From Pelomonas caseinilytica (GTDB taxonomy: Bacteria; Pseudomonadota; Gammaproteobacteria; Burkholderiales; Burkholderiaceae_C), in the NCBI RefSeq assembly GCF_021353235.1, contig NZ_JAJTWT010000005.1, positions 1 to 64,000 of the forward strand: 64,000 nucleotides of DNA, given 5' to 3'. Positions 44,056-53,188 of this stretch are shown one piece after another. The position numbers were made by a program, and so were the translations under genes. Below the pieces are notes generated by a model. It did no database searches. It saw only the letters and a list, made by a program, of their open reading frames with translations, and was not told the DNA's origin. Each line of letters starts with the position of its first letter. Positions within the stretch are counted from its first letter, which is position 1.

Positions 44056-45016
44056 GTTGCTCCGAGATGGCGTCCAAGCCGTAGATGCGGGCGACTAGAC
44101 GCATTGAACGGGTGGCGTCTTCCAAGGTAGGAAGACAGACCGGTTCGCCATGCACGCCGGCAACGATGCGTTGCGCCTGGAAATGCAGCCCCGGTTTGAA
44201 GTCTGTGTCCACCGTATCCGTTGGCACCTCGGCAAAGCGGCGTTCGCCGCGCCGTTGGACCGTCAGCTTTTCAAGTGGTCGCATCTCATGCCGCGACTTT
44301 GCAGTCGTCACGGTAACAGCCCATGGGCCAGGCCCATCCCAGACGGCTTGGTACAGACCGAAGTCGCCGCTAGCGAAATGTATCCCTGCAACCACCAACC
44401 CTGGCTGGTTTGGGGTCCAGGGCTTGACCACGTCTACCTTGCGGATCTCGCCCCGACCCAGGAAGGTAAGGTAATCCACGAGGTGAATGGAGTTCGCGTA
44501 CATCCAATTGAGCACCACAGGTTCAGGTTGGCCAATGTCGCGCGCGACCTTCATGTCCTGCTGGTCTAGGACGTTAATGATCCGTGGTGACGGGTCGTCT
44601 CCCAGCTCTTGAAGGACCTGCCGGGTAGAGGAGTGTGAACGGCGGTTGAGCGCGACGTAGACAGTTGCGTTCTGCTCACGGCTGCTCTGCAGCAGCGCCT
44701 CTGCCTCCGCCAGGTTGAGTCCCACCGGCTTCTCGAGCAAACAGATCCAAGGGTGACTGAAGCACTGCCGCGCGACATCTGGCATCGAGAGCTCGGGAAC
44801 CGCGCCTATGACAACGTCCGCTTTAGTAGCCTCATACATTTCGACGATGGAATCGAAACGCCGGGCGCCGTAGCGGCGGGCCAGATCGTCCGCGCGAGCC
44901 GGAGTGCGGCTATGCACGCCGACGATGGCGACGCCGGGCAGGGCCGCGAAAGCCTTGGCGTGCTCCTGCGCCATATAGCCGGCGCCGACGATAGCGATCT
45001 TGATGGTGTCGTTCAT
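44045..45016 (-). CDS. Gfo/Idh/MocA oxidoreductase
   Basis: The protein has 323 aa. KIAIVGAGYMAQEHAKAFAA (~residues 5-24) binds NAD(P), EKPVGLNLAEAEALL (~95-109) carries the catalytic Lys, and HLVDYLTFLG (~175) is the C-terminal active-site region. It overlaps the unknown gene and stands 12 bp from another Gfo/Idh gene, so both may act on consecutive steps of one sugar. Confidence 0.85.
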   Translation of the reverse strand: MNDTIKIAIVGAGYMAQEHAKAFAALPGVAIVGVHSRTPARADDLARRYGARRFDSIVEMYEATKADVVIGAVPELSMPDVARQCFSHPWICLLEKPVGLNLAEAEALLQSSREQNATVYVALNRRSHSSTRQVLQELGDDPSPRIINVLDQQDMKVARDIGQPEPVVLNWMYANSIHLVDYLTFLGRGEIRKVDVVKPWTPNQPGLVVAGIHFASGDFGLYQAVWDGPGPWAVTVTTAKSRHEMRPLEKLTVQRRGERRFAEVPTDTVDTDFKPGLHFQAQRIVAGVHGEPVCLPTLEDATRSMRLVARIYGLDAISEQHVL

Positions 45017-45028
45017 CTGCGGCTCCGT

Positions 45029-46066
45029 TCAGGCCCAGTCGAAGTGTTGTGAGGGCGACAGCGCTGTATCGGCGAGTGCGACGGCGCTTCCCTGGCGGGC
45101 ATGCGAGGCATGCGCCGCGACCAGGCAGCGCAGTGCGTGAAGGCCGGCGTCGCGGCCTTGTGGGAACGTTTCACCCGATAGCATGGCCTTCCACAGAGAA
45201 ATCGTTGGCGCAACAACCTCTACGGGTTCGATCGCGATGCGTTCGATGTCAGCAGGCATGCCGTAACGGGTGGTCGGCAGCTCACGGTACTCATCCTTTC
45301 GGGCTGTAATCCGAATCTCTCCCGCGAGTTCGTCCACGGTGATTTGGGCATAGCGGCAGATGTAGGTGCACTGCAGGCCGTGGCCTGCGCCAGCCGAGAA
45401 GTCCATGAACAGTGATGAGCCGTCTGCGGTAGTTGCACGAACCTGGCCGGCGCGGTCGTCGAACTGGGGGCCGCGGGGGTTGGTCAAGCGCACGTCGTCA
45501 AACCAAGCCTGGACAGCGTGGATGTCCCGGCCAGTCATGTAGCGGAACATTTCGAAATAATGGCTGCCATTCATTGCCAAGCCGAAGTTGGAGCCGGCAA
45601 CCTGAACGGCTACCAGAGGGCCGATTCGTTCTGTGCCGATCAATGCCTTGACACGGAAGTAGTTCGGCATGAACCGCATTTGATGGTTAACCGCAAGCTG
45701 CGCGCCAGCGCGTTCGCACGCTGCCAGCATGCGGTCGGCTTCTTCCAATGAACTGGCCAGCGGCTTCTCGCAGAGGATGTAACGGGTGCCTGCATCAGCT
45801 GCCGCAATAACAAGATCGCAATGTGATGGTGCGGTTGTTGCCACAACCACAGCTTGCGGCCGTGTCCGAGCCAGCATCTCTCTAGCGTCGTTGAAGGCCG
45901 CTGATTCGGGTAGCCCCTCGGACTTGCAGGCTGCCTTGGCGGTTTCGGCTACGACATCCATGATGCCCACGACCTGCATCCCAAGTTGCTTTGCGGCCTG
46001 GACGTGACGTACACCCATTCGCCCCGCGCCGATGACAGCGCAAGTGAGTTGTTTAGGATCGATCAA
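45029..46066 (-). CDS. Gfo/Idh/MocA oxidoreductase
   Basis: The protein has 345 aa. CAVIGAGRMGVRHVQAAKQL (~residues 9-28) is the NAD site, YILCEKPLASSLEEADRML (~92-110) holds the catalytic Lys, and GSHYFEMFRYMTGRDI (~168-183) the substrate-side His. It is most likely a nucleotide-sugar 3-dehydrogenase or C-2/C-3 oxidase. The pair with 44045-45016 is unusual in being two Gfo genes back to back. Confidence 0.85.
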   Translation of the reverse strand: MIDPKQLTCAVIGAGRMGVRHVQAAKQLGMQVVGIMDVVAETAKAACKSEGLPESAAFNDAREMLARTRPQAVVVATTAPSHCDLVIAAADAGTRYILCEKPLASSLEEADRMLAACERAGAQLAVNHQMRFMPNYFRVKALIGTERIGPLVAVQVAGSNFGLAMNGSHYFEMFRYMTGRDIHAVQAWFDDVRLTNPRGPQFDDRAGQVRATTADGSSLFMDFSAGAGHGLQCTYICRYAQITVDELAGEIRITARKDEYRELPTTRYGMPADIERIAIEPVEVVAPTISLWKAMLSGETFPQGRDAGLHALRCLVAAHASHARQGSAVALADTALSPSQHFDWA

Positions 46067-46788
46067 GCTGTGCTCCTTAAGTTCGGTTCCGCTGAAATTA
46101 AATGAGTGGCCAAGGCCTCATAAAGAAACTGGTGAGCCTTGGCGTTGATGTGATAGCCGTCGGCGAGCAGTGATTCCGGATGTTGGCGGGTGTACGCAAA
46201 TAGATCGATGACTTGGCTGCCGGCTTCCGACGCAATTGTTTGCAGCGCGGCGTTGTAGCGCTCCACCAGCTCCAGGGCGCCGTGATTCCGTAAGAGGAAG
46301 GTCGCGCTCGGGCAAGCGATGTTGACAATGGCGATGCTGCAGTCGATGCGAGCTTTGCGAGCCTCAAGAATGAAAGCTTGAAGGTGTCGTTGGAACTCAT
46401 CCAACGGGATCATTGGCATGTTTCGCTGGCGCGTTATAGCCGCTCGATTTCGCGAAGCTGCACGGATGATGGCCCTGGAAATGGCCCGTAGCAGCGGGAC
46501 ACGCTGCATGAGGCGGAGTAGACGCCGCTCTCCTTCGGTGAAGATCCTAGGCGTACAGTCGACAACGCCAACCTGGATAACGACATGGTCCGGCGCAAGA
46601 GGGCGCAAATATTCGTCGAGATACTCTTCGGATGCGATCCGGCGACTTGAATTGGCGCGTTCGGAGCCGTTTATTACCAACATGGCTGGGTGCGCCCGCT
46701 GGATCCTGACGGCATAGATCTGCTCGAAACTTATCCCGTCCGCGTGTCGTGACATGGATAGCGAATCACCTGCGATCAGCAGTTTCAT
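46063..46788 (-). CDS. SGNH/GDSL hydrolase
   Basis: The protein has 241 aa. MKLLIAGDSLSMSRHADG gives block I with the catalytic Ser, HVVIQVGVVDCTPR is the block III-like segment, and LLADGYHINAKAH (~residue 215) provides the Asp-x-x-His. It is a probable esterase or acyl transferase for a glycan O-acyl group. The ATG at 46788 overlaps the flippase stop (ATGA); the longer frame to 46815 was not used. Confidence 0.82.
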   Translation of the reverse strand: MKLLIAGDSLSMSRHADGISFEQIYAVRIQRAHPAMLVINGSERANSSRRIASEEYLDEYLRPLAPDHVVIQVGVVDCTPRIFTEGERRLLRLMQRVPLLRAISRAIIRAASRNRAAITRQRNMPMIPLDEFQRHLQAFILEARKARIDCSIAIVNIACPSATFLLRNHGALELVERYNAALQTIASEAGSQVIDLFAYTRQHPESLLADGYHINAKAHQFLYEALATHLISAEPNLRSTA

Positions 46789-48047
46789 CGGCCAGCCTTC
46801 CAAGCGGCGATCCATGGCATTGGAAAGACCTTGATCGAGCAGCGCAGATTGAGTGCAAAGCTGAGCATCTCAGAGACGAGAACGCCGTAAGCTGCCCCTT
46901 TCACTCCAATAACCGACGTCAACGCGGCGGCGGTGGCGACGCCCAGTACCCCCGACAATAGGCTATTTGCGGCCAAATACCTATTCTTATCTGCTATGTT
47001 GATGAAAATGGCGGTCGCAAAATAGCCGCATCGAAACATCGCGGCAATAGTGAGAGGTAGCAGTAAGTCTCGCCCCGCTGCGTAGTGGCTACCGACAAAA
47101 AGTTCGAAACCAACCATCGCGATGGCATAGAACGCTGCCGCGGCTAGCGTTGTGCCTGCCAGCAAGCGATAGGTGGCGCGTACCACCTGCACGCGCAATT
47201 CTGGATTTAGTGAGTTGGCGATGACCCACGGGTGAAATGCTTTGAAGACCGCGTCGAACAGTACCGTCAGGATCATGGCTACCTGACCAGCAACCGCGTA
47301 CTGGCCCAAGTCCGCGAGCGACAGTGTGCTGCCCACGATGATCTTGTCTCCCGCGGTGATGAGAAGCCCCCCAAGGACGTGCGCGACCAGTGGCGTCCCG
47401 TAGCGCAATGCGTCGCCGACGTAGGCAGTCGCACCTTGGAACCGAACTTGGTGCCGCTGCAGCATCAGCAGCATCGCTACCAACGCCGTCAGGCCGCAGC
47501 CGACCACGATGCCGACCAGGCGGCCTTCCCAGGCCCAGCCGAGTCCGACCACCAAGGCAAGGGTCACCAGTGCATCCGTAAGGGTCTGTAAGATGCGGAG
47601 AGCGCCAAAGCGGAGTGGCTGACCTGCGGATTGCCATAGCGTCAGCTGGATCTGGATAATGAACTGCGCCGCGGAAGCGAGGACGGCGGTAATGAGCCAT
47701 CCCACATGAAGTCCGGTGTATTGGACGAACAGCGGCCCTAGCAGCGTTACGCAGGACACAGAAGCCAGTGATGTGCCGGCTAGGATCTGCAGGCAGGCGC
47801 CGACGTAGCGCGGAAGGTCATATCGGTCCTGCTGGAAGTAGCGGATGCTGACGGCGCCATTAACACTGAGCCCCGTCAATGCGCCGAGGATGGACATGGC
47901 GAGCGTGAAGGCGGTCACCAGGCCGTAGGAATCTGGCGACAGATGGCGCGTCATCACGGGCAGCATGGCGAAAGGGATCGCTGAACTGAGCGCCGTAGTG
48001 AGCGCATAGACCGCCGCTGGGCCAAGAAACTTCCGCAGTTGCGACAT
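46785..48047 (-). CDS. Second Wzx-type oligosaccharide flippase
   Basis: The protein has 420 aa with about 12 hydrophobic segments. N-terminal FLGPAAVYALTTALSSAIPF (~residues 6-25) and LPVMTRHLSPDSYGLVTAF (~29-47) follow the flippase pattern. It differs strongly from the flippase at 16301-17497. It is in the middle of the nonulosonate cluster, so it is the better candidate for moving the legionaminate-containing unit. Confidence 0.87.
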   Translation of the reverse strand: MSQLRKFLGPAAVYALTTALSSAIPFAMLPVMTRHLSPDSYGLVTAFTLAMSILGALTGLSVNGAVSIRYFQQDRYDLPRYVGACLQILAGTSLASVSCVTLLGPLFVQYTGLHVGWLITAVLASAAQFIIQIQLTLWQSAGQPLRFGALRILQTLTDALVTLALVVGLGWAWEGRLVGIVVGCGLTALVAMLLMLQRHQVRFQGATAYVGDALRYGTPLVAHVLGGLLITAGDKIIVGSTLSLADLGQYAVAGQVAMILTVLFDAVFKAFHPWVIANSLNPELRVQVVRATYRLLAGTTLAAAAFYAIAMVGFELFVGSHYAAGRDLLLPLTIAAMFRCGYFATAIFINIADKNRYLAANSLLSGVLGVATAAALTSVIGVKGAAYGVLVSEMLSFALNLRCSIKVFPMPWIAAWKAGR

Positions 48048-48060
48048 AGGCTCCGAGCGC

Positions 48061-48702
48061 TCAGAGCTCTAGGAAGTGACCTAGCAATTTCAGACCGTTC
48101 TCGCCGCTTTTCTCAGGATGAAATTGACAGCCGATGATGTTTTCGCGTTGGATCGCCGCAGTGATTTCGTGACCGCCATAGGTGGCGAGCGCAAGAATAT
48201 CGCGCGAGTCTGCCGGCTTCATGTGAAAGGAATGCACGAGGTATGCCGAGGCCCCTATCGACAGGCTCCGCATCACCGTATTGCCCCATGAGGACTGAGG
48301 CCCAGGATGCAGCGAAGCCCAACCAATATGCGGCGTCTTCAATCGAGCACCGTCAACGGTCACGTTCGGGATTGCAACAACGTCACCTTCTATGAGGCGC
48401 AGGCCTTCAGTCTCTCCAAATTCGAGGCTTCGGCTTGCCAACATCTGCATGCCTAGGCAGATACCGAGTAGCGGTCGACCGGCGCGTGCAAAGGCTTTGA
48501 TCGGCTCGACGAGTTGCTGCTGCTCGAGACCATGCATGCCTTCGGCAAAAGCACCCACGCCCGGAACGAGCAGGCGATCGGCGCGTTCGATTTCAGCGGG
48601 GTCTCCTGACAAGCGGACATTCGCGCCACAATGCTCTAGCGCGCGCGCGACACTCAGCAGGTTACCGCTGCCATAGTCAACGATCGTGACACCCGCACTC
48701 AT
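48061..48702 (-). CDS. hisH: HisH-like glutamine amidotransferase (triad B)
   Basis: The protein has 213 aa. VTIVDYGSGNLLSVARALEH at the N-terminus, LLGICLGMQMLA (~residue 80, catalytic Cys) and CQFHPEKSGENG (~195) are complete. It resembles but is not the same as the copy at 41981-42598. It overlaps the HisF copy by 4 bp (ATGA) and supplies ammonia to the amidotransferase at 49460. Confidence 0.9.
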   Translation of the reverse strand: MSAGVTIVDYGSGNLLSVARALEHCGANVRLSGDPAEIERADRLLVPGVGAFAEGMHGLEQQQLVEPIKAFARAGRPLLGICLGMQMLASRSLEFGETEGLRLIEGDVVAIPNVTVDGARLKTPHIGWASLHPGPQSSWGNTVMRSLSIGASAYLVHSFHMKPADSRDILALATYGGHEITAAIQRENIIGCQFHPEKSGENGLKLLGHFLEL

Positions 48703-49460
48703 GATGCCCTCACATTCAGTTTTGCTTCGATGGCGGATTCGCGGATTTGCGCCAACGTGAGTCGGTTGTAATGCAACACATCCGCCATTGCGACCGCGTC
48801 GGCGTGACCGTTCTTCACCACGTCGATGAGGTCTTCCACATTGCCCATACCGCCGCTAGCGATGACTGGCACTGGCACTGCGTCGGTGACGGCCGCGACC
48901 AGGGCCGTGTCGAAACCTTCGCGTGTCCCCTCCTTGTCAATTGAGGTCAGTAAGATCTCGCCCGCGCCTAGTTCAACGGCCTGTTGGGCCCACGCGATGA
49001 CGTCAAGGCCGGTCGGCTCTCGGCCGTTATCGGTATAGGCCTCCCAGCGTCCGGGCCCAATGCGCTTGGCTTCAATGGAAAGCACCATGCATTGCGATCC
49101 GAAGCGCCGCGCGACCTCGCGAATCAACTCGGGCCTCTTTGTGGCGGCCGTGTTGATCCCTACCTTGTCGGCGCCTGCGCGCAGAACTTCGCGTACATCG
49201 TCGATCGAACGCAGTCCGCCTGCCACTGTAAGCGGCACGAAGACATCGCGGGCCGTATCGCGCACGATGTCATGTAGGCTGTTCCTTCCGTAGAGACTGG
49301 CTACGACATCGACGTACAGCAGTTCATCCGCACCTTCTTCGTAATATCGACGCGCGTGAGACTGCGGATCACCGATAACGCGAAGGCCTTCCAGGTGAAT
49401 GCCCTTGATCAAGTTCTTACCCTTGACATCGAGCCGGGGCATCAGGCGCACGCGAGACAT
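48699..49460 (-). CDS. hisF: HisF-like cyclase subunit (triad B)
   Basis: The protein has 253 aa beginning MSRVRLMPRLDVKGKNLIKG, with LLYVDVVASLYGRN, PLTVAGGLRS, SLEAKRIGPGRWEAYTDNGR-like inserts and VIASGGMGNVED. The ATG at 49460 shares one base with the preceding stop (TAATG). The longer frame to 49505 was not used. It conveys ammonia in the triad with HisH and the amidotransferase. Confidence 0.88.
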   Translation of the reverse strand: MSRVRLMPRLDVKGKNLIKGIHLEGLRVIGDPQSHARRYYEEGADELLYVDVVASLYGRNSLHDIVRDTARDVFVPLTVAGGLRSIDDVREVLRAGADKVGINTAATKRPELIREVARRFGSQCMVLSIEAKRIGPGRWEAYTDNGREPTGLDVIAWAQQAVELGAGEILLTSIDKEGTREGFDTALVAAVTDAVPVPVIASGGMGNVEDLIDVVKNGHADAVAMADVLHYNRLTLAQIRESAIEAKLNVRAS

Positions 49461-50773
49461 TACGCGAACTCCGTGCCGTCCCAAGGCGTGCGGCGCAGCT
49501 TCCATTCACCGTCCTCCACCTTCCAGAGGTGAGGCGAGCGGAAGCGGTCACAAAGTTCCAGAAACTCTTCGCGCGACATGCTGATGTAGTCGAGGAATTC
49601 CTTTTCGTAGCGCGCGGGATATTCGCCCTCGTAGCGACGCATGAGCGCGAGTGCCTCTTCCTTCGTGATGTGATGGTTCCGGATCTCTTGTGCCGAATCC
49701 ATCATGGCCCGACCGACCCCGAATTTGATCCAGCGCGTGAAGTAGAAGAAGCCGTCGACTTTGTCGTCCAGGCTGTTGTACTTCGAGTACGTACCTTCGG
49801 TACGCAGCGGATTGGCTTCGAAGCCGGTGTGCTCGACAGCGTAATAGTAGGCTTCCTGCGGGACCCACTTCTTGTAGTAGCCAAGATATTTGAAGTCGAT
49901 TCCCTTGCGCTGAAGGACCTCGAGATCCATCGGCAGATAGCTCTTCAGATCGGCCATGGCTACGCCCTCGTCCAGGTATTCGCCGATTGGCTTGCCCCCC
50001 AGCAGCACGTCGCGGATATCGCGGCCGCTGATGTAGTCGAGCGAAAAACCTTCGCTCTCAGCCTTGTCGGTCGAGGCCGCATAACCCGTCGTCTTGTGTG
50101 AGATCTTCTCGCCATACTCTCCGGGCATCTCTCCGTAGAAGATCAACGGGATGTTCAGCTGCGCCGCCATCTTCGCTACGAAGGTTTTCTGTCCGAGAAT
50201 GAACGGCTGGAAGGGGTGTAGAAGGTTGATCGTCGCGTTGCGCGTGAGCAGGCGATGAATCTTGCCATTAGGCGTGTAAAGGAAATTGTCGAAGCCGCCC
50301 ACATGCAGCCAGTTCTGGAAGTTCTTCCAACCGATATCGGTATAAAGGTGGGGGGACCACGTTACCGTGAGCGGATGCATTCCATATTTGTACTTGAGCA
50401 GATGCGACTGCATCGCGCTGTCCTTGCCGCCGCTGCCGCCGACGATGCAATCGTAGGATCCGTCGTTCTTGCGGAACTGGTTGCAGAGTTCTACAAGTTC
50501 GCGCTCGCGCTCATTCCAGTCGATCTCGCCCGTCTCTTTGAGGAAATTGAACCGGCAAGCGTGGCAGACACCCTCTTCGTCAAAGCTCAGCGTCGTCTTG
50601 GTCGAGTCCTTTCCATGCGCGTACTCATTACTCGACATCGGCTGTTGGTTGGACATGTTGCAGACTTTGCAGAACTGCACGTAACGCGGCATTCCGTACA
50701 GCACCTCGAGCTGCTCTTCGGGCCGATCGAAACGGGTGAGGTCGGTACTTGGGCTGGGTCCGATTTTCATCAT
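49460..50773 (-). CDS. N-acetyl sugar amidotransferase, PseA/PtmG/WbpG family (triad B)
   Basis: The protein has 437 aa. CKVCNMSNQQP and CHACRFN supply a CxxC pair each (~residues 36-78), and VGGSGGKDSAMQSHL (~110-124) is the ATP P-loop. The start is placed at the ATG 50773 (or 50770), which follows an AAGGA ribosome site; the TTG at 50788 overlapping the previous stop is an alternative. It is right after the legionaminate genes, so it probably makes an acetamidino derivative of the nonulosonic acid, as PtmG/PseA do. Confidence 0.85.
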   Translation of the reverse strand: MMKIGPSPSTDLTRFDRPEEQLEVLYGMPRYVQFCKVCNMSNQQPMSSNEYAHGKDSTKTTLSFDEEGVCHACRFNFLKETGEIDWNERERELVELCNQFRKNDGSYDCIVGGSGGKDSAMQSHLLKYKYGMHPLTVTWSPHLYTDIGWKNFQNWLHVGGFDNFLYTPNGKIHRLLTRNATINLLHPFQPFILGQKTFVAKMAAQLNIPLIFYGEMPGEYGEKISHKTTGYAASTDKAESEGFSLDYISGRDIRDVLLGGKPIGEYLDEGVAMADLKSYLPMDLEVLQRKGIDFKYLGYYKKWVPQEAYYYAVEHTGFEANPLRTEGTYSKYNSLDDKVDGFFYFTRWIKFGVGRAMMDSAQEIRNHHITKEEALALMRRYEGEYPARYEKEFLDYISMSREEFLELCDRFRSPHLWKVEDGEWKLRRTPWDGTEFA

Positions 50774-50784
50774 GCTTCCTTGGT

Positions 50785-51489
50785 TCAACGTTCTTGCCGA
50801 TCCCGGGCGAGGATGGCGGATTCCGCGGCGTTCAAATCGGCCGGGGTGTCGATGTCGATGGAGCGACTCTCCGGCATGGGATATCCCACCGTCTCGGGGG
50901 AGACAAAACTACGGTGCTTGCGCAGCCAATCGGTGTGCGCGGCGTAAACGGCGCCGTTAAGGCACCAAGCGGCCGGCAGATCCTGGCGACGCAATGACTG
51001 ATCCTGGCTCGGCTGGGCATACGCAACCATGGCACCGTCGTCGGCCAGGCGGTAGGTGAGGTACGGATGTTCGCGCGCGCGGCGCAGCGACACGCACGAG
51101 GGTGCACCGGAAGCTAGCAGGCGCTCAAGGCTGGCGTCGATGTCGGCACCCTCGCGCAATGGGGAGGTCGGTTGGAGCAGCACGACGAGGTCATACGCAG
51201 GCAAGCGGTCTAGTGCGTCAAAGACTACGTCCATCGTCGATGCTTCATCGGTGGCCAGTCTGTCAGGCCGTTCGAACGGCACCTCGCATCCGTAATCAGC
51301 AGCGACCTTCATGATCGTGGCGTCGTCGGAAGACAGGACGACGCGGTCAACGTAACGCGAATCCCGTGCGGCCTCGATGGTCCAAGCGATCATTGGACGG
51401 CCACCTAATGAGACGATGTTCTTGCCCGGGATACCCTTGGATCCGCCGCGAGCGGGAACTAGCGCCAACACGCTTAGTCCGTCGATCAT
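50785..51489 (-). CDS. CMP-legionaminic/N-acylneuraminate cytidylyltransferase (LegF/NeuA)
   Basis: The protein has 234 aa. ALVPARGGSKGIPGKNIVSL (~residues 9-28) is the nucleotide-binding signature, LLQPTSPLREG (~103-113) a conserved sugar-binding segment, and the C-terminal DIDTPADL is the metal-site Asp pair. It activates the nonulosonic acid with CTP. It lacks the extra hydrolase domain of some NeuA proteins. It overlaps the PtmE gene by 4 bp. Confidence 0.9.
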   Translation of the reverse strand: MIDGLSVLALVPARGGSKGIPGKNIVSLGGRPMIAWTIEAARDSRYVDRVVLSSDDATIMKVAADYGCEVPFERPDRLATDEASTMDVVFDALDRLPAYDLVVLLQPTSPLREGADIDASLERLLASGAPSCVSLRRAREHPYLTYRLADDGAMVAYAQPSQDQSLRRQDLPAAWCLNGAVYAAHTDWLRKHRSFVSPETVGYPMPESRSIDIDTPADLNAAESAILARDRQER

Positions 51490-52535
51490 TTGAAGACCTC
51501 GTGGAAATCGGTGTTGGCGCGCTCGTAGTCAGCGGGGCGCCCGATGTCTAGCCAATAGCCATCAATGTGGTGGCAACGGGCCCGCATGCCGCGGCGCACC
51601 GCCTCGTCGAACAGACTGGGCATGTCATAGAACGTGTCACTCGGCACCAATTCCAACACTGATGGCGACAACACGTACATGCCCGCACTTACAACGAATT
51701 GCTGAACTGGCTTTTCCTCGATGCCATGGATCAGCCCATCCTTCTCCTGCACAACGCCGAACGGCACCTGCATCTCATACTTGCGGACACCCATCGTCGC
51801 GTCGGCCCCGGCCCCCACATGCCGATCCACCATGCCACCGTAGTCTTCTTTGGTCAGAAGATCGGCATTGGTAACGATGAACGGCCGATCAGGCGGCTCT
51901 GGCAGAAGGCTCAGTGCGCCTGCCGTGCCAAGCCGCTTCTGTTCGCGCAGATACCGCACTTCGATGTCAAGCGCGGATCCATCGCCGAAGTGGGCCTCGA
52001 TTTGCTCGGCCCGATAGTTCACCGCCAGGTAGAAGCGCCGAAACCCTTGCTCCGAGAAGGAGCGCAATATTGTCTCAAGCAGGGGGCGCGAGCCCACATT
52101 GAGCATCGGCTTTGGTGTTTCCCGCGTCAGTTCCTTGAGTCGGGAGCCGAGACCTCCGGCCATGACGACGACCCATTCTTCGCGAGCGGGCACGCGCAAG
52201 AAGTCGTCGACGATTTCCAGGCCAACGACGACACCATCGTCTTGGACGACCGGCAGTTGATGCAGTCCGAGCCGCTGCATTACGGCTAGGCGCGAGTGGC
52301 GGTCGTCCGTCGCTCGGACTGTCCGCGGTTGATGGTTCATCGCTTCGCCAACGCAGTCAGTCAGGGTGAGACCGCGGAGCAGGGCGCGGCGCGCATCACC
52401 GTCGCTGAACGTTCCTAGCAGCTTTCCGTCCCCGTCGACCACCAGGGTCATGTGACAACCTAGCGCGTTGATCGTCTCGAGAGCCTGGCGGAGCGTCGTG
52501 CCGGGGCCAATGAGAGAGTCTTTCCAGTTTTTCAT
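51486..52535 (-). CDS. Nucleotidyltransferase with two CBS domains (PtmE-like, GDP-GlcNAc pathway)
   Basis: The protein has 349 aa. Two CBS repeats (~residues 5-115) precede a nucleotidyltransferase with VVVMAGGLGSRLKELTRETP (~122-141), ETPKPMLNVGSRPLLE and VTNADLL. PtmE turns GlcN-1-P or similar into a GDP-sugar for legionaminic acid in Campylobacter, where this CBS fusion is also seen. Its position between the acetyltransferase and LegF supports that role. The nucleotide preference cannot be read from sequence. Confidence 0.87.
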   Translation of the reverse strand: MKNWKDSLIGPGTTLRQALETINALGCHMTLVVDGDGKLLGTFSDGDARRALLRGLTLTDCVGEAMNHQPRTVRATDDRHSRLAVMQRLGLHQLPVVQDDGVVVGLEIVDDFLRVPAREEWVVVMAGGLGSRLKELTRETPKPMLNVGSRPLLETILRSFSEQGFRRFYLAVNYRAEQIEAHFGDGSALDIEVRYLREQKRLGTAGALSLLPEPPDRPFIVTNADLLTKEDYGGMVDRHVGAGADATMGVRKYEMQVPFGVVQEKDGLIHGIEEKPVQQFVVSAGMYVLSPSVLELVPSDTFYDMPSLFDEAVRRGMRARCHHIDGYWLDIGRPADYERANTDFHEVFK

Positions 52536-53188
52536 TACAACGAATTAAAAGGTCGGGCAGGGACGCCGAGAAGCACGCTTGAAGTGCCTGTGCTTCTCAC
52601 GACGGCAGCCCCTAGGCCGACAAGGCTGCCATCGCCAATCGAGAGACCCTGACGCACGGTGACGCCAGCACCGATATGGCAAAAGCGTCCAATGCTTACG
52701 TCGCCGCAGACGACGGCTCCAGGGGCGATGTGGGACCAGTCCCCCACGCACACATCGTGTTCCACGATTGAGCCGGTATTGATGATCACACCGTCGCCGA
52801 GCACCGCACCGCATTGGACGACACTGCCCGCCATGATTTGCACACCGTCGCCCAGAGTGGCATACGAGGACAGGGTGGCGCTGGGATGAATGACGCGGGC
52901 GAAGCGCCAACCCTGTGCCCGCAACGTTTCCTGGACCTGCTCCCGTACGGAGGGCCTACGGTTGTCGATGCTGCCGATCCCATTGACCAGTTCGACTTCT
53001 CGCGGCGAATAGCTTTCGAGAACCTCGTCGCTGCCGAGAATCGGCAAGCCTAGAAGCGCCGTGCCGCGCAGAGCCGCCTTTGCGTCGGTGAATCCGAGCA
53101 CGGGACGGCCGGATCTTAGGAGGGTGTCGGCTAGCACGCGTGCGTGACCACCAGCACCAATGACGATGACCGGCAGAGCGAGGCTCAT
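52535..53188 (-). CDS. NeuD/PglD-type sugar O- or N-acetyltransferase (LegH-like)
   Basis: The protein has 217 aa. VIVIGAGGHARVLADTLL (~residues 7-24) forms the N-terminal Rossmann-like substrate domain. The LbH part (~95-215) holds IVEHDVCVGDWSHIAPGAVVCG (~143-165) with the catalytic His. In legionaminate pathways this enzyme adds the 7-acetyl or 4-acetyl group. One base overlaps the upstream LegI-type gene. Confidence 0.88.
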   Translation of the reverse strand: MSLALPVIVIGAGGHARVLADTLLRSGRPVLGFTDAKAALRGTALLGLPILGSDEVLESYSPREVELVNGIGSIDNRRPSVREQVQETLRAQGWRFARVIHPSATLSSYATLGDGVQIMAGSVVQCGAVLGDGVIINTGSIVEHDVCVGDWSHIAPGAVVCGDVSIGRFCHIGAGVTVRQGLSIGDGSLVGLGAAVVRSTGTSSVLLGVPARPFNSL

